Positions 45,430 to 57,046 of a DNA stretch of 64,000 nucleotides are shown here, one piece after another. The position numbers and the translations under genes are program-made. The stretch is from Neoceratodus forsteri (Eukaryota; Chordata; Ceratodontiformes; Ceratodontidae): contig CM057456.1 in NCBI GenBank assembly GCA_016271365.2, positions 666,397,501 through 666,461,500 of the forward strand, in the 5' to 3' direction. Position 1 is the stretch's first letter; each line of letters begins with the position of its first letter. The notes under the pieces are model-generated. The model did not search any database, was not told the DNA's origin, and saw only the letters and a list, made by a program, of their open reading frames with translations.

Positions 45430-46690
45430 ATATCCTAAGGATTCCAGTCCAACCCCCACCTCCACCATCCCGTGCCCAGATATGCCTCCTCCCACCCACA
45501 GCCAGTCACCCTCCTCTCTGCTAGATCCCCTTCCAGGCACCACACCACCCTCCATGCAGCTGAAAACCCTATTAGCTCAAGTCTCTCCATGATGAAGAAG
45601 AATAATCAGCATTTATATAGCGCTTTTCACACACAATGTATCCCAAAGTGCTTTACAAGTAATGCTACACTGGTAGTGAAGTAGTGAAGTGACAGCGTGT
45701 GGTGGTGGCCATATCACACATTACCACCCACACACAGCCTGGACAATTGCATAAAATGGTGAAAGGGAATGTTGGCCAGGACACCAGGAATATCACCTGC
45801 TGTTTGCAAAGAGTGCCCTGGGTTCTTTTACTTCTACCTAGACATCCACCAGGACAGCACCAGGATGCGTAGAAGGGAACTCAGTTTACTGTCTCATCCT
45901 AAGGACAGCACACCCCAGCAGTACAACAGCCCCCTAATGCTACACTTGGGTGCCAGTATTTTAGGTGCAAATACAATCCTGGTGTGGGACGAGAACCTAC
46001 AACCTTCTGGTCCAGAGGCGGATGTGCTACCAACTGAGCCACACTGACAGCCTGATAATGAGCAACCTCACTGGAGTTAGAGAACCACAAAGTCTCCAGA
46101 CCAGGTTCTTCCCAAGCTGATCAACCTCCCTGCATCCAGATAAACCTCCAACCACATGGCAAACAACCAGCATGTAGCTGGAGTACCCCAAGCCTCTCCT
46201 CCAACAGACAAGTCTCTGCAGCTGCCCCCACCCCAAGCCCTTGGATCAGCACTTCCCCAGCCAGCCACTCTACCTAGAGCTAAACCTACCACTAGCCCCA
46301 TTCCAGACAATCCAGCTGACCACCAGCTGTGCAGGAGGACTTTCTTTCCACCCCTGTACTAGCCCCCCAACCCCACCACCAACAACCACCCTCCCTGCAG
46401 CTGGCTCACCCTTTTATACCCTGGACCAGCCTCACCCAGCAGCAACCTTCCCTGCAGCTGGACCCCCTGGGACCATCATTCCTACCAATGCAACAGCCTC
46501 CACAAGCTGAGTCCCTTCCTGGAGCTGGACAGCCAGATGACCATCCTTCTCAGGAGCTGGACCCACCCTCCCTCCATAGCAGAACCTCCTCCAAACCACC
46601 CTCTTTGCAACTAGACCCCCCTTCCCAAGTCACCCTTCCACAACTAGGGACCCATACCTCTCAACCTAGTGCAAATACAATGTGATACCT
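45430..46690. repeat. Pro/Leu-rich degenerate minisatellite region, split by a SINE
   Basis: Words such as ccctccctgcagctgg recur irregularly every 30-60 bases (for example about 46390, 46450, 46515, 46600), giving open frames on the plus strand (46156-46362, 46241-46510, 46329-46685) rich in Pro, Gln and Ser. The frames overlap and change, so I read this as a repeat rather than a gene. The same kind of text lies left of the SINE (45430-45589). Confidence 0.6.
45590..46050 (-). mobile_element. tRNA-derived SINE, copy 2
   Basis: Same family as 28817-29273: minus-strand 5' end gtcagtgtggctcagttgg, then gcacatccgcctctggacca, and a 3' end with gcgctatataaatgct and a (CTT)n run at the left. The best-kept region is the tRNA-like head. 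Confidence 0.88.
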
Positions 46691-47872
46691 TAACACAAAA
46701 ACATACAGTATTCCAAAATTCAGACTGAGCACAGCACTTGCAGTAGTCTTCAAAAAAAAAAAACACATACACTGATTCCAGCATTACTAATGGATTTACA
46801 TACGCTAAAGTTCTAATTAAATATCAAATATAAAAGCATGGCTTTCACATATCAGTTTACAAACAGGATATGCAATCAAATATACATTCCTCAACAAGTA
46901 CTGTACATAAGGAGATATTTTTATAAACAGCAGTCTGCAGCTTTAAAAACAGAACCAAAAACAAGCACAAGGGTTCCAGCATTACTAATATAATAAACAC
47001 AAGCACATGTTTTTAACTAAATGCAGTATCAAATGCAAGCAAAAAGCGCCCCCCATCCCACACTCACACACAAACACTGAAATATCTGCAGTAAATAAAT
47101 CTTTCTTTCTCAATCAGCTTACTCCAGATTTGCTCAGATAAAAAGCTGTAAACTTTTTCTCTAAATATAGTACTTTACCTGCAAACTGTTTAAAATCCAT
47201 TCAGCTATCCATGTAGAAATTGTTCCAGCTCTGAGATGTCTGTTAACTGATTCAAATATGGAGAGTACAGGAAGTCACAATAGGAATTAAGTCACATGCA
47301 TCTCTTGATGCCCCAATGGATTTTGGGAGTTGTAGTTTTTCTTACTGTATGACTAGATGTTTAAAGTGAAAGAAACATATTAAAAGTCTGATGCCAAACT
47401 TTTATAATTATGTGATTCTTCCTGGTAGATGAGAACCTGTGTAATGTATGCAATGTTCTTTTCCACAATAAAAATGAGTTTAACAATAAAGACCAGTTTT
47501 ACAAGATGCACTAATTATTACAGAAAATTAAATGAGGAGGGGGGTCGATATAGAAAGGCTGTACTGGGGAACCCACATTTTTAACACTTTATTTACCAAG
47601 GATAGCCAAACTGAGGCATTTCATTTTTGGTGAGCTCTTACAGAAGCAGTAGGAAGCTTTTTTGAGCTCCCCTACCTATGTGTCCATGCTTTTGATTGAC
47701 TGTGATAGGCTGGCAGCTGTGCACTTATATCTGCATAATGTACACTGAAGAAAAAGTATGAGTGCCAGAGTGCTCCATAACAGAAAAATATAACTGTGCT
47801 AGTTTAGGACATTGGCCTCATATACAAAAGGTAGCACCAGCACTGCCTGTGTTTGTGCTTGTGCTTGGGATG
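46691..47872. other. No gene seen
   Basis: AT-rich text with an A run near 46752. At about 47310-47340 the minus strand reads aactacaactcccaaaat, similar to a known ZNF143-type promoter motif that also occurs in repeats. Confidence 0.45.
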
Positions 47873-48961
47873 GGGCCATATTCAAAGGCTTTGTATGGCC
47901 TCCTAAACCCAGCAGTGCCCAGGCACTAAAATAACCTCTTGTGCAAAATAAATGGTCACCTAATGCATATTAAGGCAATGGCATTTTTAAAGGTTTGCAG
48001 AAGTGCTAAACAACCCCCAAAGTGGTGCTATATTGCCACCAGAAACCAGCTCTAAATAAGGCACAAATATTGTGCCCTCATGCTAACGGCATACAGCTGT
48101 ACTGCAGCTGCCCACCTCTAGTCATCTGTTCTCGTCACTATCAATGCTGTCTTGTGGTCTAGTGTGTCCCCCCGGTCACCCATTCCCATCAGTCTTAGTA
48201 CTCCCTGGTGGTCTACTGTGTCTTCAGTCTCCCATTCCAATCACCATAAGTGCTTCCTGGTGGCTAGTGGTACCCCATCATCTGTCTCGACACACGCAAG
48301 GTATCAGTGGTGGCCCAGCAACCTCCCACCTCATCTTCTAGCAAACAAACCACTTCCCAACACCCCCCCACAAGGTTGGCTAGAGATCATTGCAGCCCCA
48401 TACAGTGACCAGCAAAGCCCTCCATTCACTTCCGCAGCTGGACAAAATATTTGCTTTCAGTAAGTGTGATACTGTATGTACACCCACTGACAGCTTATAT
48501 GGCAGCTGGCTAAGTAGGTGAGAGTCTAGTTAGACTCAGGGGAGCATTTATGGTGACAAGGATGGGTGAGCAGGGGGGGCAGGTACCACTAGCTGGGTTC
48601 CAGTACAGTGTCAATGATGCTAAGGGGCTCCTGCACCCCATGAAAATGAACCCATAATGAGCATTCAAATATCCCCTTAGCACCTTGCATGCCCAATGGG
48701 CTGATTTACATATTGGGGCTGAGCATTACTCTCAGAGGTCTTGGTGCCATCCTGTTTTGGGCAGCGCTATTCCTCATGGGCTGTATACAACACATATCCA
48801 AGCGGGCAGGATTACTGCATTTACCCCTGCAACAATACAACCCAATATTCAAACAGATTGCTTCATGCACTAACCAACTGAAAATTGCAGCTGCCAGGTT
48901 GGGCAAAAGTGTAGAGGAAGCATTTGCAAGGTGCTTGTGGGTCTATTTGAATATGTGAGCC
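47873..48961. mobile_element. Harbinger-type MITE, about 1.1 kb
   Basis: The left tip ggggccatattcaaaggc and the right tip, reverse-complemented, ggctcacatattcaaatag resemble the ggcccagatattcaaa ends of the 8.2-kb element. The interior has gtcacccattcccatca and ctggtggtctactgtg blocks like those in the palindromic MITE at 28.3 kb. There is no transposase. Target duplication is unclear. Confidence 0.6.
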
Positions 48962-49691
48962 ATTGTGTTTTAAAAGGACACCTTTTTAAAATAAAAAACT
49001 CACCCATCCCTAAAGCTCCACTTCTTACCTTGTAATTTTCTCTCTTCATTCTTCACTCTGATAGAACACATTTGGCATTGTTTTCACTTTTTACATCAGG
49101 GATTTTTGGCATATTTTAAATCACGCTCCATCCCCCATCACCTGTCTGCCACCCACCCAGCTGCTACACTGAAAGCACTGCTAAAGTGATTTCATACTAA
49201 CTCCTGATCTTCAGAGCAGGCAGGCAGGACCAAGAAATTTTTTTTTAAATCACATAGTCCATGTCCTCAGGGCAGGAGTGAAGTCTGGGAAAACTGATTG
49301 AGAAAGGCTGAGAGTCACAACAAGGGACACATTTATTAAAGCTAATAATAAAATAAAAAGTCAAACTATGCATACAGTCTCTCCTGGTCTTCATAGCAGG
49401 CAGAGAGGACCAGAAATTGTCAGCAGAAAACATCCAAAAGTTGCAATGAGGGGAAAAGATGTTTAAAAAAGAAGGGGAAATTAATAAAACTATACAGATA
49501 GTGTGTCAGTCCCTCCCGGTCCTGAGAGAAAGCAGTGGGGACAGGGTAACAGCAAGACACAAAATCACAGCTCTTTCTAGTGACAGATAGTGCAGGAACT
49601 ATTTCATTTTTAAAATCAAACCTTTTTTGTATTTACTTTAAAAAAATGTTTTTATTATTTGCATTTTTTAAAACAAAACAACATATCACAC
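48962..49691. other. No gene seen; weak local repeats
   Basis: Three loosely similar blocks begin ctcctgatcttcagagcagg (49200), ctcctggtcttcatagcagg (49381) and ctcccggtcctgagagaaag (49513), suggesting a degenerate tandem repeat with a period of about 130-180 bp. Confidence 0.45.
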
Positions 49692-49840
49692 ATTTTCTAA
49701 GTATAACATACTACTGGGTGGGCATTATGCAGAGAGACACACTTCCAGGGGCAGAAAGACCCTCTGTCTGCAGCATTGGGCCTCACTACACCCTGGGCAG
49801 TTGGTCATCTCAGCATAATGTCCACCCTGTAATGTCTTAC
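49692..49840. repeat. Foldback MITE, core family C, copy 4
   Basis: Starts ttttctaagtataacatact, as copy 2 does (ttttctaagtgcaataatac). Outer arms gggtgggcattatgc and gcataatgtccaccc pair. The core, ctgtctgcagcattgggcct, then cactacaccctgg, is a diverged form of the family core. Confidence 0.72.
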
Positions 49841-50227
49841 CATTTTGGTGGTGGGCCCTTTGGGATTCCACTCCCTCTGACTAACCCTTTGGTGCAAACC
49901 ACTGTGGACATTAGCATGTGCCTGAGAGTGTCAGGGGCATCACTCTCCTGAATGGCATGTCTTGTTCAGTCTCCCCATAGCGCTCTGTTCCTCCCTTCTA
50001 CCTGTCACCCAGCAACACACATGACAAGAATCCACACCCCCACACCATCTGCATATCAGCTATACAAAATACATAGTAGCCCTCATTACTGCAGCCCACT
50101 AAGTAGACCATCTCTACTCACCCATGTAATGGATTGTCCATGAAGTCTATTGGCACATAGTTGTTGTTTAATGGCTTTTAATGTATTTGCCACCAATGTG
50201 GCATTTGTTAATGGTAGGAAATGCTTA

Positions 50228-50700
50228 TTATGCCAGCCTGGTGGTGCTGAGAGTTAAGGCACTGGACACCACACCACATGCAATGCTGGGGACCCTGGTT
50301 CAGGAATGGACTCAGGTGACTCAGGGGCTGCAGGGGGAGGAAGGACTGAACATACATAGACAGCTCTCCTTCATTGGTGAGGGGGGAAAGTGTGGCATGC
50401 TGTGGACTGACACCTGGCAGTAACTGGGTGTTAGCACAGGCGAGTCACGGAGATGTGGGGAGGGCACCTGTTCAGGGTGTCTGCCTGCTTCTGCAGAGGT
50501 GGGGGCAGCTGCTTCATCCATTGTACAGCTTGGGTGCCAGGGAGAAAACAGGTGGAAAACATCTGGGAGCTGACAGGGTCCATGATGACCCACTGCATTC
50601 CATGTCAGAGTACGAGTTCCTCCAAGGGAGGACCAGAGCAACCCCTCAGCTCCACAGAGAAGCCACGAAACATAAATAAAAAACTAAATTTTTAAAAGGT
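50228..50700 (+). mobile_element. Probable second tRNA-derived SINE type
   Basis: tggtgctgagagttaaggca resembles the A box of Leu/Ser tRNA-like heads, and ggttcaggaatggactc, about 45 bases on, a degenerate B box. The 3' end is A-rich (aacataaataaaaaactaaa). Only one copy is in the window, so the call rests on structure alone. Confidence 0.55.
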
Positions 50701-50814
50701 AATGTTCATTATAATAATTTAATGGGTATAAATGCTGCCATTAAAAATGGATATTGATGAGACTAACTAGAAACAGTAAAACAAATATTTATCTAGCTCT
50801 TGTCATTGTTTATT

Positions 50815-51625
50815 TGTGTCAGTAAAGGAAAGGGTGGTCAACACACCTTGCAGACAGTGAACAGAGGGACAAAAGGCAGCATGGCTTCACAAATGGGAGG
50901 TCATGCCAGGCAAACTTAATAGAATTTTTTTTTTCATTTAGCATGCTTTTTCTTGCCGCTGGCCACCCAGTTCCTCAGCCCATTCATGGACCCCCACTTC
51001 TGCTCCCAAATCAGTCGCACCTCATCAATATCCCCTGGCTTACCCCCCCCAGGAAAGGGTCACGGCACTGACTCTTATGGTGCCGCAACATTGTGATAGG
51101 TTGACAGGCAAATCTGGGAGTGATGGAAGCTGAGGACAGGTTTCATTCGGGGTGTCCAGCAGGATTTTCTCCCCCTCTGTATGGGGTTGGTGACTTGCAA
51201 TGAGGACCAGCATCCACCCTGCCCCACTGAACACTTTGGTGTCAGCATGTATGGCACACCCAGCCTCCCTGTGCCAAACACACTACCCCCCCCCCCGGAG
51301 AAGGAGACTAGTCCTTGGAAGCACAATCCTTCTCCCCCGGGTGGCCCTCTGACTTAATAGAATTTTTTTTGATTGGGTGAAGAAGGTGATTGACTGGGGG
51401 GGCGCTGTGGATGTGGCCTATCTGAACTTCAGGAAGGCCTTCAACACTGTCCCTCATAGAAGGCTGGTAAATAAACTAGAAAGCTTAGGGGTGGGACAGA
51501 AAATAACTAGGTGGGTGGAAAAACTGGTTGATGCCATAAGTTGGTGGTAAATTCCATGGAGAAGGAAGTAATAAGCAGGGTGCCCTGGGCAATTCCTTTT
51601 CAATATGTGTGTATATATTAAGGGG
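50815..51625 (+). mobile_element. CR1-like LINE reverse-transcriptase fragment, interrupted
   Basis: The first part (to about 50932) reads QHGFTNGRSCQANLIEFF, the next (from 51352) AVDVAYLNFRKAFNTVPHRR, RT motif A with F-x-K-A-F-x. Then RLVNKLESLGVGQKITRWV. These are CR1 reverse-transcriptase motifs in one order. The motif-A Asp is replaced by Asn (AFNTV). A 0.4-kb insert separates the halves. Confidence 0.85.
50933..51351 (-). mobile_element. Retroposed insert with 19-bp target duplication
   Basis: acttaatagaatttttttt is present on both sides (50914-50932 and 51352-51370). The minus-strand 3' end runs into the A-rich side, as in LINE-mobilised RNA. The insert (about 415 bp) has no tRNA-like boxes that I can see. 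It has a partly open frame ending WVASGKKKHAK and a stop directly before the A run. I do not recognise it; it may be a processed copy of an mRNA or a new SINE. Confidence 0.65.
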
Positions 51626-51768
51626 CTATGTGATGGTAAGGGGTTTGATATGTGTAATATCTCAACGAGTAGCAAGTGAGCTCAGGAAGGAGCCAGGAGT
51701 GATTTTTCTGAGCTCACTTACCTTGAGTTGTTACACATATCAAGCCCCTTACCATCACGCATCCGTTT
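51625..51768. repeat. Foldback (hairpin) MITE, type A, second copy
   Basis: gtgatggtaaggggtttgat pairs with atcaagccccttaccatcac across about 140 bases, and further inward agtgagctcagg pairs with ctgagctcactt. The outer arm shares aagggg, then tttgatatg with the hairpin at 10.5 kb. Confidence 0.78.
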
Positions 51769-52339
51769 TATGCAATAGGTGCTGTTAAGTTTTCTTTAGT
51801 TAACTTGTAGAGTTTTTGTGATATCTGTGTTTTTTCCCCCATTTCCAGTTTTCTTCCACAGCATTTGACTGTTAGAGTAGCTGATGTAGGGAGAGTAGTG
51901 ATATTTTTTGCTGATGTATACACAGTATATTTATCTGGTGCATTTTCTCACTGTGTACACGTCAGCTTCCTGGTATCAGTATGCGGTAAGATAACGACTA
52001 TTTACTTAGTGGCATATCACTAAACCCCTATTGTATAAGCCAGCAATAAGATATTATGAGGTGTGGGTTATGACTTGATAAGAGCACACCCTGGTGTGTT
52101 ATAAGGCATGAGGCACTTTTCTAGTGCCACACTTGGAGGCTCAGTAATGGAACATTTGAAACTCATGCCATGCGGTAGGTGGAATTAATTAAGGCACTGT
52201 TGTCTGTGGTCCACCACATCTGTATCCACTTTGCTCATTCTGTAAAGGACCGTGACCAGCTTAGGAACCTGCAGGTACAAAACAAGCTGCCTCAGCACCG
52301 TCTCAAGCTGAAAGTTGCTACAAGATGAAATTTGACACT
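51769..52339. other. No gene seen
   Basis: AT-rich text between the hairpin MITE and a minus-strand LINE remnant. Confidence 0.45.
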
Positions 52340-53500
52340 GTACATCAAGTTGATTTCAACTTCAAGTTTATTACAGAAACTACTCCATTGAGCAGGCTCA
52401 TTTACAAGGAGGTCCTGAACATGTAACAAGTGTACACAGCACAGAACAATACAAGATATACAAGACATGATGCATAATTGTTACTAAGTGTATACCACTG
52501 TGAATTCAGTAGTACTTAATTATACATTAGTTACATCAGTACATAGCATGGTAAGGGCATATAAGCAGTGCTACATAGAAGAGACAGAACAGTATACAAT
52601 ATTCATATTGCAGAATGCAGCAAGGAAAAGGGGAGGGAGGTGGTGAGAGCGGATTGAGTGTACATGGTATGTAAGGCATAGATGGGTGAGGGAGAAGTGG
52701 GAGACGTGGGCAGGGTAGTCTGAGTCATTGTGAGTGGGGGGAGGGCTAGGAAGGTAGGGTGGGGTCAAAGGATGTGCTAGATGAGGGGTGAAGGGGATGC
52801 AGCTTGTTTTTAGCAGGAAGCAATGGTGATTGTCACTTAAGACATGTGTAGGGGCTAAGATTGCAGCTGGCAATTTTTTTGAATTTATTTAGGGGGATTA
52901 GGTTTTGAAGCTTAATGCTGGATTGTGCTTTGTTCCAGGCATTTGGGAAGGTGTGGCTTATGGCCACTTCACTGAAACATGATTGGACACTAGGTACATC
53001 TAACATAATGAAAGCACTATTATATAGGAGGTATGAACAGATCATGTGCTGAAGGAGATCTACAATATTGGCTGGGAGTTTTGATAAAAGGGCTTTGCAA
53101 AGCAAGGTGAGTGAGTGGATGAGATGTCAATTTGATAGGGACATCCAACCTAGTGTGGCATATAGATTGCAATAGTGAGTACAACAATGGGCATTGGTAA
53201 AAAAATGTATTGCCCTGTGGTACAGGATGTATAGTTGGTGTAGCAAGGAGTCTGAGCCTTGGCCATATAGTATGTCTTTATAGTCTATGAGCATAATGAA
53301 TGTTGTTTGAACTAAACGTAATCTAGCTTCAGCAGTAAAAAGTTATTTGTTTCTGTAAAAAAAGCTGATTCTTTGTCTTAGTCATTTCGCCAGTGATGTG
53401 ATCTGGTCAGAGAATGTTAGGTTTTGATCTAACTCACATTCTAGGTATTTAAATTTGGCGACCACCTCAAGATCATCGAGCAGTATCAAGCCATTTCAGA
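52340..53500 (-). mobile_element. LINE ORF2 C-terminal remnant (L2/Rex-like), minus strand
   Basis: On the minus strand, fragments read NLTFSDQIT, then RQRISFFYRNK, LFTAEARLRLVQTTFIMLID, QLYILYHRAIHFFTNA and SEVAISHTFPNAWNKAQ, which resemble the region after the reverse-transcriptase core in L2/Rex-type LINEs. Stops interrupt all parts. The 3' end is probably near 52340 (caagttgatttcaacttcaa), without a clear tail. Confidence 0.65.
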
Positions 53501-53559
53501 ATACCTACTGCCATACACAAGCTGTGACAGTTCGGGAGCACACATGTCTCTGACAACTG

Positions 53560-54660
53560 AGCAAAGGCAGTTCATGGATAGCCTGATCATATACCCAACC
53601 CCTTATTGGCAACCCTAATATTTAGATTGGTCATTACCCCATTCCCACCTCTTTTTGCCCTCAGTTGTTGCCCCTCACTGTGGACACCCTTTAAGAGGAG
53701 GAGGATAAGCTCATGTCATTTGCCTTCTTTCAGGAGTGGTTTAAATTTTACAACTCTTTTTCTTTTATATTTCTCTAATTGACCTGAGGTATTATGTTCC
53801 ATTTTGGTCCCTATCCCTGGTCAAGGGCTGTGGGTGATAGTTTGTATACTCTTATCTTTACGGTCAGACAGCCCCATTCTACATTGGGTCTGTAGCGGGT
53901 ATTTCAGACTACTGATCCTGTTAATCCTTCGGGGATCTGTTATTATTGACAGCAGGCCTTAGGTTTACAATGGGATCCAAAATTCTGGTGCACTATTTGG
54001 AAGAATCTTTATCAGTACATTAAGCAGAATAGTTACATAGAAACATAGAACACAGAGGTTGATGGCAGAAAAGAACCTCCTGGCCCATCCAGTGTTCCCA
54101 TTTTTCCCTGCCTAATAAAAAGCCACAGATCCTACATGGTCTCCAGCCCCTTCCCTTATGCCACCTTCCCCTACCAATGGTGTCTCCAGCCCCTGTTCAG
54201 GACCCTGGTTACCTTCTCTAACTGTTTTTATAACACCCATGCATCTGCCTCATGACCTCTTAATTTAAATCCTGTAACCTTTTTAGCCCCTATCACCTCT
54301 GCTAGCAGGCTGTTCCAGGGGTCCACTAACCTTTCCATGAAGAAATACTTTCTCCTGCTCCCTCTAATCCTTCCCTCCTCCAACTTCATATCATGACCTC
54401 TAGTCTTTGGCCATCTTTTTCTTTGAAAGATGATCCCCTCCTGTACCTTAATTCCCTTCTAGTATTTGAATGTCTCAGTTATGTCTCCTCTCTCTCTCTC
54501 TCCCAATTTCCAGGTACAAGTTAATTCAATTCAAAATTATTCATAACCACTACTTTACTCCACAGAAATTATAGAGGATGGACAAAGCTGCTTCCCCAAT
54601 GTGTTCCAGATGTGGTCTCACTGAGGGCACTCTAAAAACATTTATTGTGTGACTATCCTG
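53560..54660 (+). mobile_element. L1-like ORF2 C-terminal fragment, split by a CR1 insert
   Basis: Plus-strand text reads IWKNLYQYIKQNSY up to about 54032 and continues at 54520 with KLIQFKIIHNHYFTP, then SPMCSRCGLTEGTLK. This corresponds to the Cys-containing end of ORF2 in the L1 at 3.0 kb. The insertion lies between the Tyr and Lys codons. Confidence 0.68.
54033..54518 (-). mobile_element. CR1-like LINE 3' end, 5'-truncated, minus strand
   Basis: The minus strand codes in pieces for YDMKLEEGRIRGSRRKYFF, then ERLVDPWNSLLAEVIGA, the C-terminus of a CR1-type ORF2, and ends with ctgtgttctatgtttctatg, a simple tail typical for these families. It is nested in the L1 fragment. Confidence 0.82.
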
Positions 54661-54663
54661 GGG

Positions 54664-54790
54664 AGAACTTGTGACTCCCAGAGCTGTAACTAGTGGGATC
54701 CCACAAGGCTCAGAAGTAGCCAACATATCTGATGGGATTAAGAAGAAGATTAGCCTTTTTGCAGATGACAGAAAGAACCTCTTCCGGGAG
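54664..54790 (+). mobile_element. CR1-like reverse-transcriptase scrap
   Basis: RAVTSGIPQGSEVA followed by DGIKKKISLFADDRKNLF joins RT motif B to the FADD motif with the text between them missing. It lies between the L1 fragment and the gypsy element. Confidence 0.75.
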
Positions 54791-55256
54791 GAGTTGGGTG
54801 TATTTAAAGGCCCCACAATATCCATTCCCACCCTCTGGAATGGCTTCTCCACAATGGGTAAAGTAATTAGGGTGGCTTGGGTTTTCATACCTGCCTTCCC
54901 TATCTCTTGGCACCAGTGACATGACCTGCAATACTCCTTCACCTGCTGGGTGAAGTTGGGCCAATAGAAATTCGGACCAATTGCTGTGTAGTGTGCACGA
55001 TTCCCAGGTGACCAGACAGGGGAATATCGTGTGCAATCTTGAGCAACTGCTCATGGTACCCCTGGGGAATGACAAGCTGCCTGCCTATCACCCCTCCCTC
55101 TGTCTTAGCATCCTGGGTATACAGCAGTCCATTGTCCCAATCAACTTTATGTTTCCTGTCATCTCCCTGTACTCCATCAGAGTCTTCCCAAGCCCTCAGC
55201 TTCTCTAGGCTAGGATCACTTTTCTGAGCAACTGCAAACTCCTTACACATTCCCAA
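54790..55256 (-). pseudogene. Gypsy integrase N-terminal half
   Basis: Integrase inserts element DNA into the genome. DPSLEKLRAW, then GYHEQLLKIAHD and SGHLGIVHTT mark the His-containing zinc region. After a frameshift near 54940 come CRSCHWCQ with the Cys pair and PFQRVGMDIVGPL with the first catalytic Asp. The text then changes to unrelated LINE sequence, so the rest of the catalytic core is missing and no activity is possible. Confidence 0.82.
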
Positions 55257-55282
55257 GGCATGGGACAGGTCCCCTTCAGTAT

Positions 55283-55912
55283 CTAAACTAGGGTCCCTGC
55301 TCTAGCATCAGGGCAGTCAGGATCACTGCCATCCCTAACCCTCCGACAATGGGTCACCCCTCCTTCTTTGGAGTAACCCTCCATAGCTGTTTGGTTAACT
55401 GCTACTAGGGAAATGTCTACAACCCTTTCATTAGTCTCCATATCAGGAGACCCAGACTGGGGAGCCAGCCTCCCAGTGTTTTCTACAGTGGCTTCTATGG
55501 GGTCCAGGGAACTACAATTTTCCCTTGCTGCTTGGCTATGGGTAACTGCACACACCATCCCCTGTTTGAGATTGTTCCCAAGGATGACGTCAACTGCTAA
55601 TGTTTTGGCTACAGCCACCTGTTGCACAGTTACCCCTGTTTCACCCCAGTCTAGGGGAACACTAGCAAGTAGCAATGTTTTCTCCTCACTTGTGAACCCT
55701 TGTACAAATACAGATTTATTGGGTATAAGCTGACCAGGCTCTACCAGATCCCCTTTTACCAATGTCAGGGATGCCTCTGTGTCTCTTAACCCTTGTGTCT
55801 GTACACCATTCACAGTGACTGGATACACGTGTTCCCTCATGTTCACAGGCATGCTTCCAGGGACACACAAACAACCCACTTCTTTCCTTGCACCACTTTG
55901 CATATTGCTCAT
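55283..55912 (-). pseudogene. Gypsy retropepsin-like protease region
   Basis: An open frame of 209 codons. YPVTVNGVQTQGLRDTEASL aligns with the protease active site, but the DTG/DSG triad reads DTE, so the essential Gly is lost. DVILGNNLK is the downstream ILG block. Integrase text begins about 30 bases after the frame ends, with no reverse transcriptase between. Confidence 0.8.
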
Positions 55913-55916
55913 CCTT

Positions 55917-57046
55917 TTGGGACACTGGCTGACAATATGCCCAGTTTCTTTACAAACTCAACATTCATTTCTTTTCTCAGAAAAATCTTTCCTTTGAAAC
56001 CTGGGACTAACTGGTTTCAATGGGGCAAGGAGGGTTTTAGCTGCCTGTGCGCACTTCCCTTTCTGCACTGCCACCCTTGCCCCATTCACTCTCAGAGCAG
56101 GTCTGCTCTTGGCATAGCAGTCCAAGAGTTCCACAGCCTTTTGCACTGTTTTGGTACCTTGGTCCTCCAACCAGGTTTTCAGCTCTGCTGGGCATGCCCC
56201 CCAAAAACTGCTCTAACAACATAGCATTTTCAATATTATCTATGGAGTTTGCTTCAATTCTTTCCCACCAACTTTTTAAAAATTGACATTGTTTCATGGT
56301 TAGCTCCTCATAGTTCATGTCAGGGCTTCTCCTGAACTCAAGGAATTTAGCTCTGTATGCTTCAGCAGTTAAATCATACTTTTTTAAAAGTGCAGCTTTA
56401 TGTTTGCTGTAATCATTACTGTCCTCATTGTCCATTTGACCCAATGCATCCCATTCTTTCCCGGTAAGTAGCAAGGATCGCTGGAAGCTCCAGGATCCTC
56501 TAGGAATATTGGCTTGGATACAAACTTTTTCAAAGGAATTTAAAAAGACATCCATATCCTCCCCCTCTTTAAATTCAGATATCAATTTATAATTTAATTT
56601 GTAACCTCATCCTGTAGTTCTAGTTAAACCCAAGACATTTACCTGCTCTGGTGCTGGTGGCTGGAGTCATAGCTTCTCCAGTTCATGTTGCCTCTGGTGC
56701 TCATGCTCTTTGCAGTTGGCCTGTCACTGTGCACGCTCTGCTTCTTGCCATTCTCGCTCAGCTTCTCACTGTTCTCACTCCCTCTTCTCCTCTGTGGCTC
56801 ACTGTTCTCACCTCTCTTCTGTCTAGAACTCAGCTCCATCCTCCACAACTCCATCTGCAGCCTGATAGCTTCTGGCTCCAGAATGTTGGTGACCTTCCCC
56901 TGCTGCTGTGGCTCTTGGCTTACACTGGCCCTGCTGTCCTTCTCACTGAATCTGGACACTGCACTGGCTGCTGGCCCCTCCACACCCATGGTCTGGTCCT
57001 TTACTGTCACAGTCTGTGACTCAATGCTCTGGGTATCTGCTGCCAT
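55917..57046 (-). pseudogene. Gypsy gag-like protein, frameshifted
   Basis: 57046-56639 is a charged, low-complexity N-terminal part (rich in Ser, Gln, Glu and Arg). 56585-56037, in another frame, is the capsid-like part: DMDVFLNSFEKVC, then KEWDALGQM and RAKFLEFRRSPDMNYEELT, resembling the SCAN-type/gypsy capsid. Near 55925-55965 a CCHC knuckle is visible (C-x-V-C, then KETGH, then C), with a stop after its first Cys. Two frameshifts and stops make it inactive. Confidence 0.78.

Noticed and set aside
46156..46685. Pro-rich open frames as a gene
   Set aside because: Three overlapping frames, all driven by a repeated cctgcagctgg word; no start or splice support.
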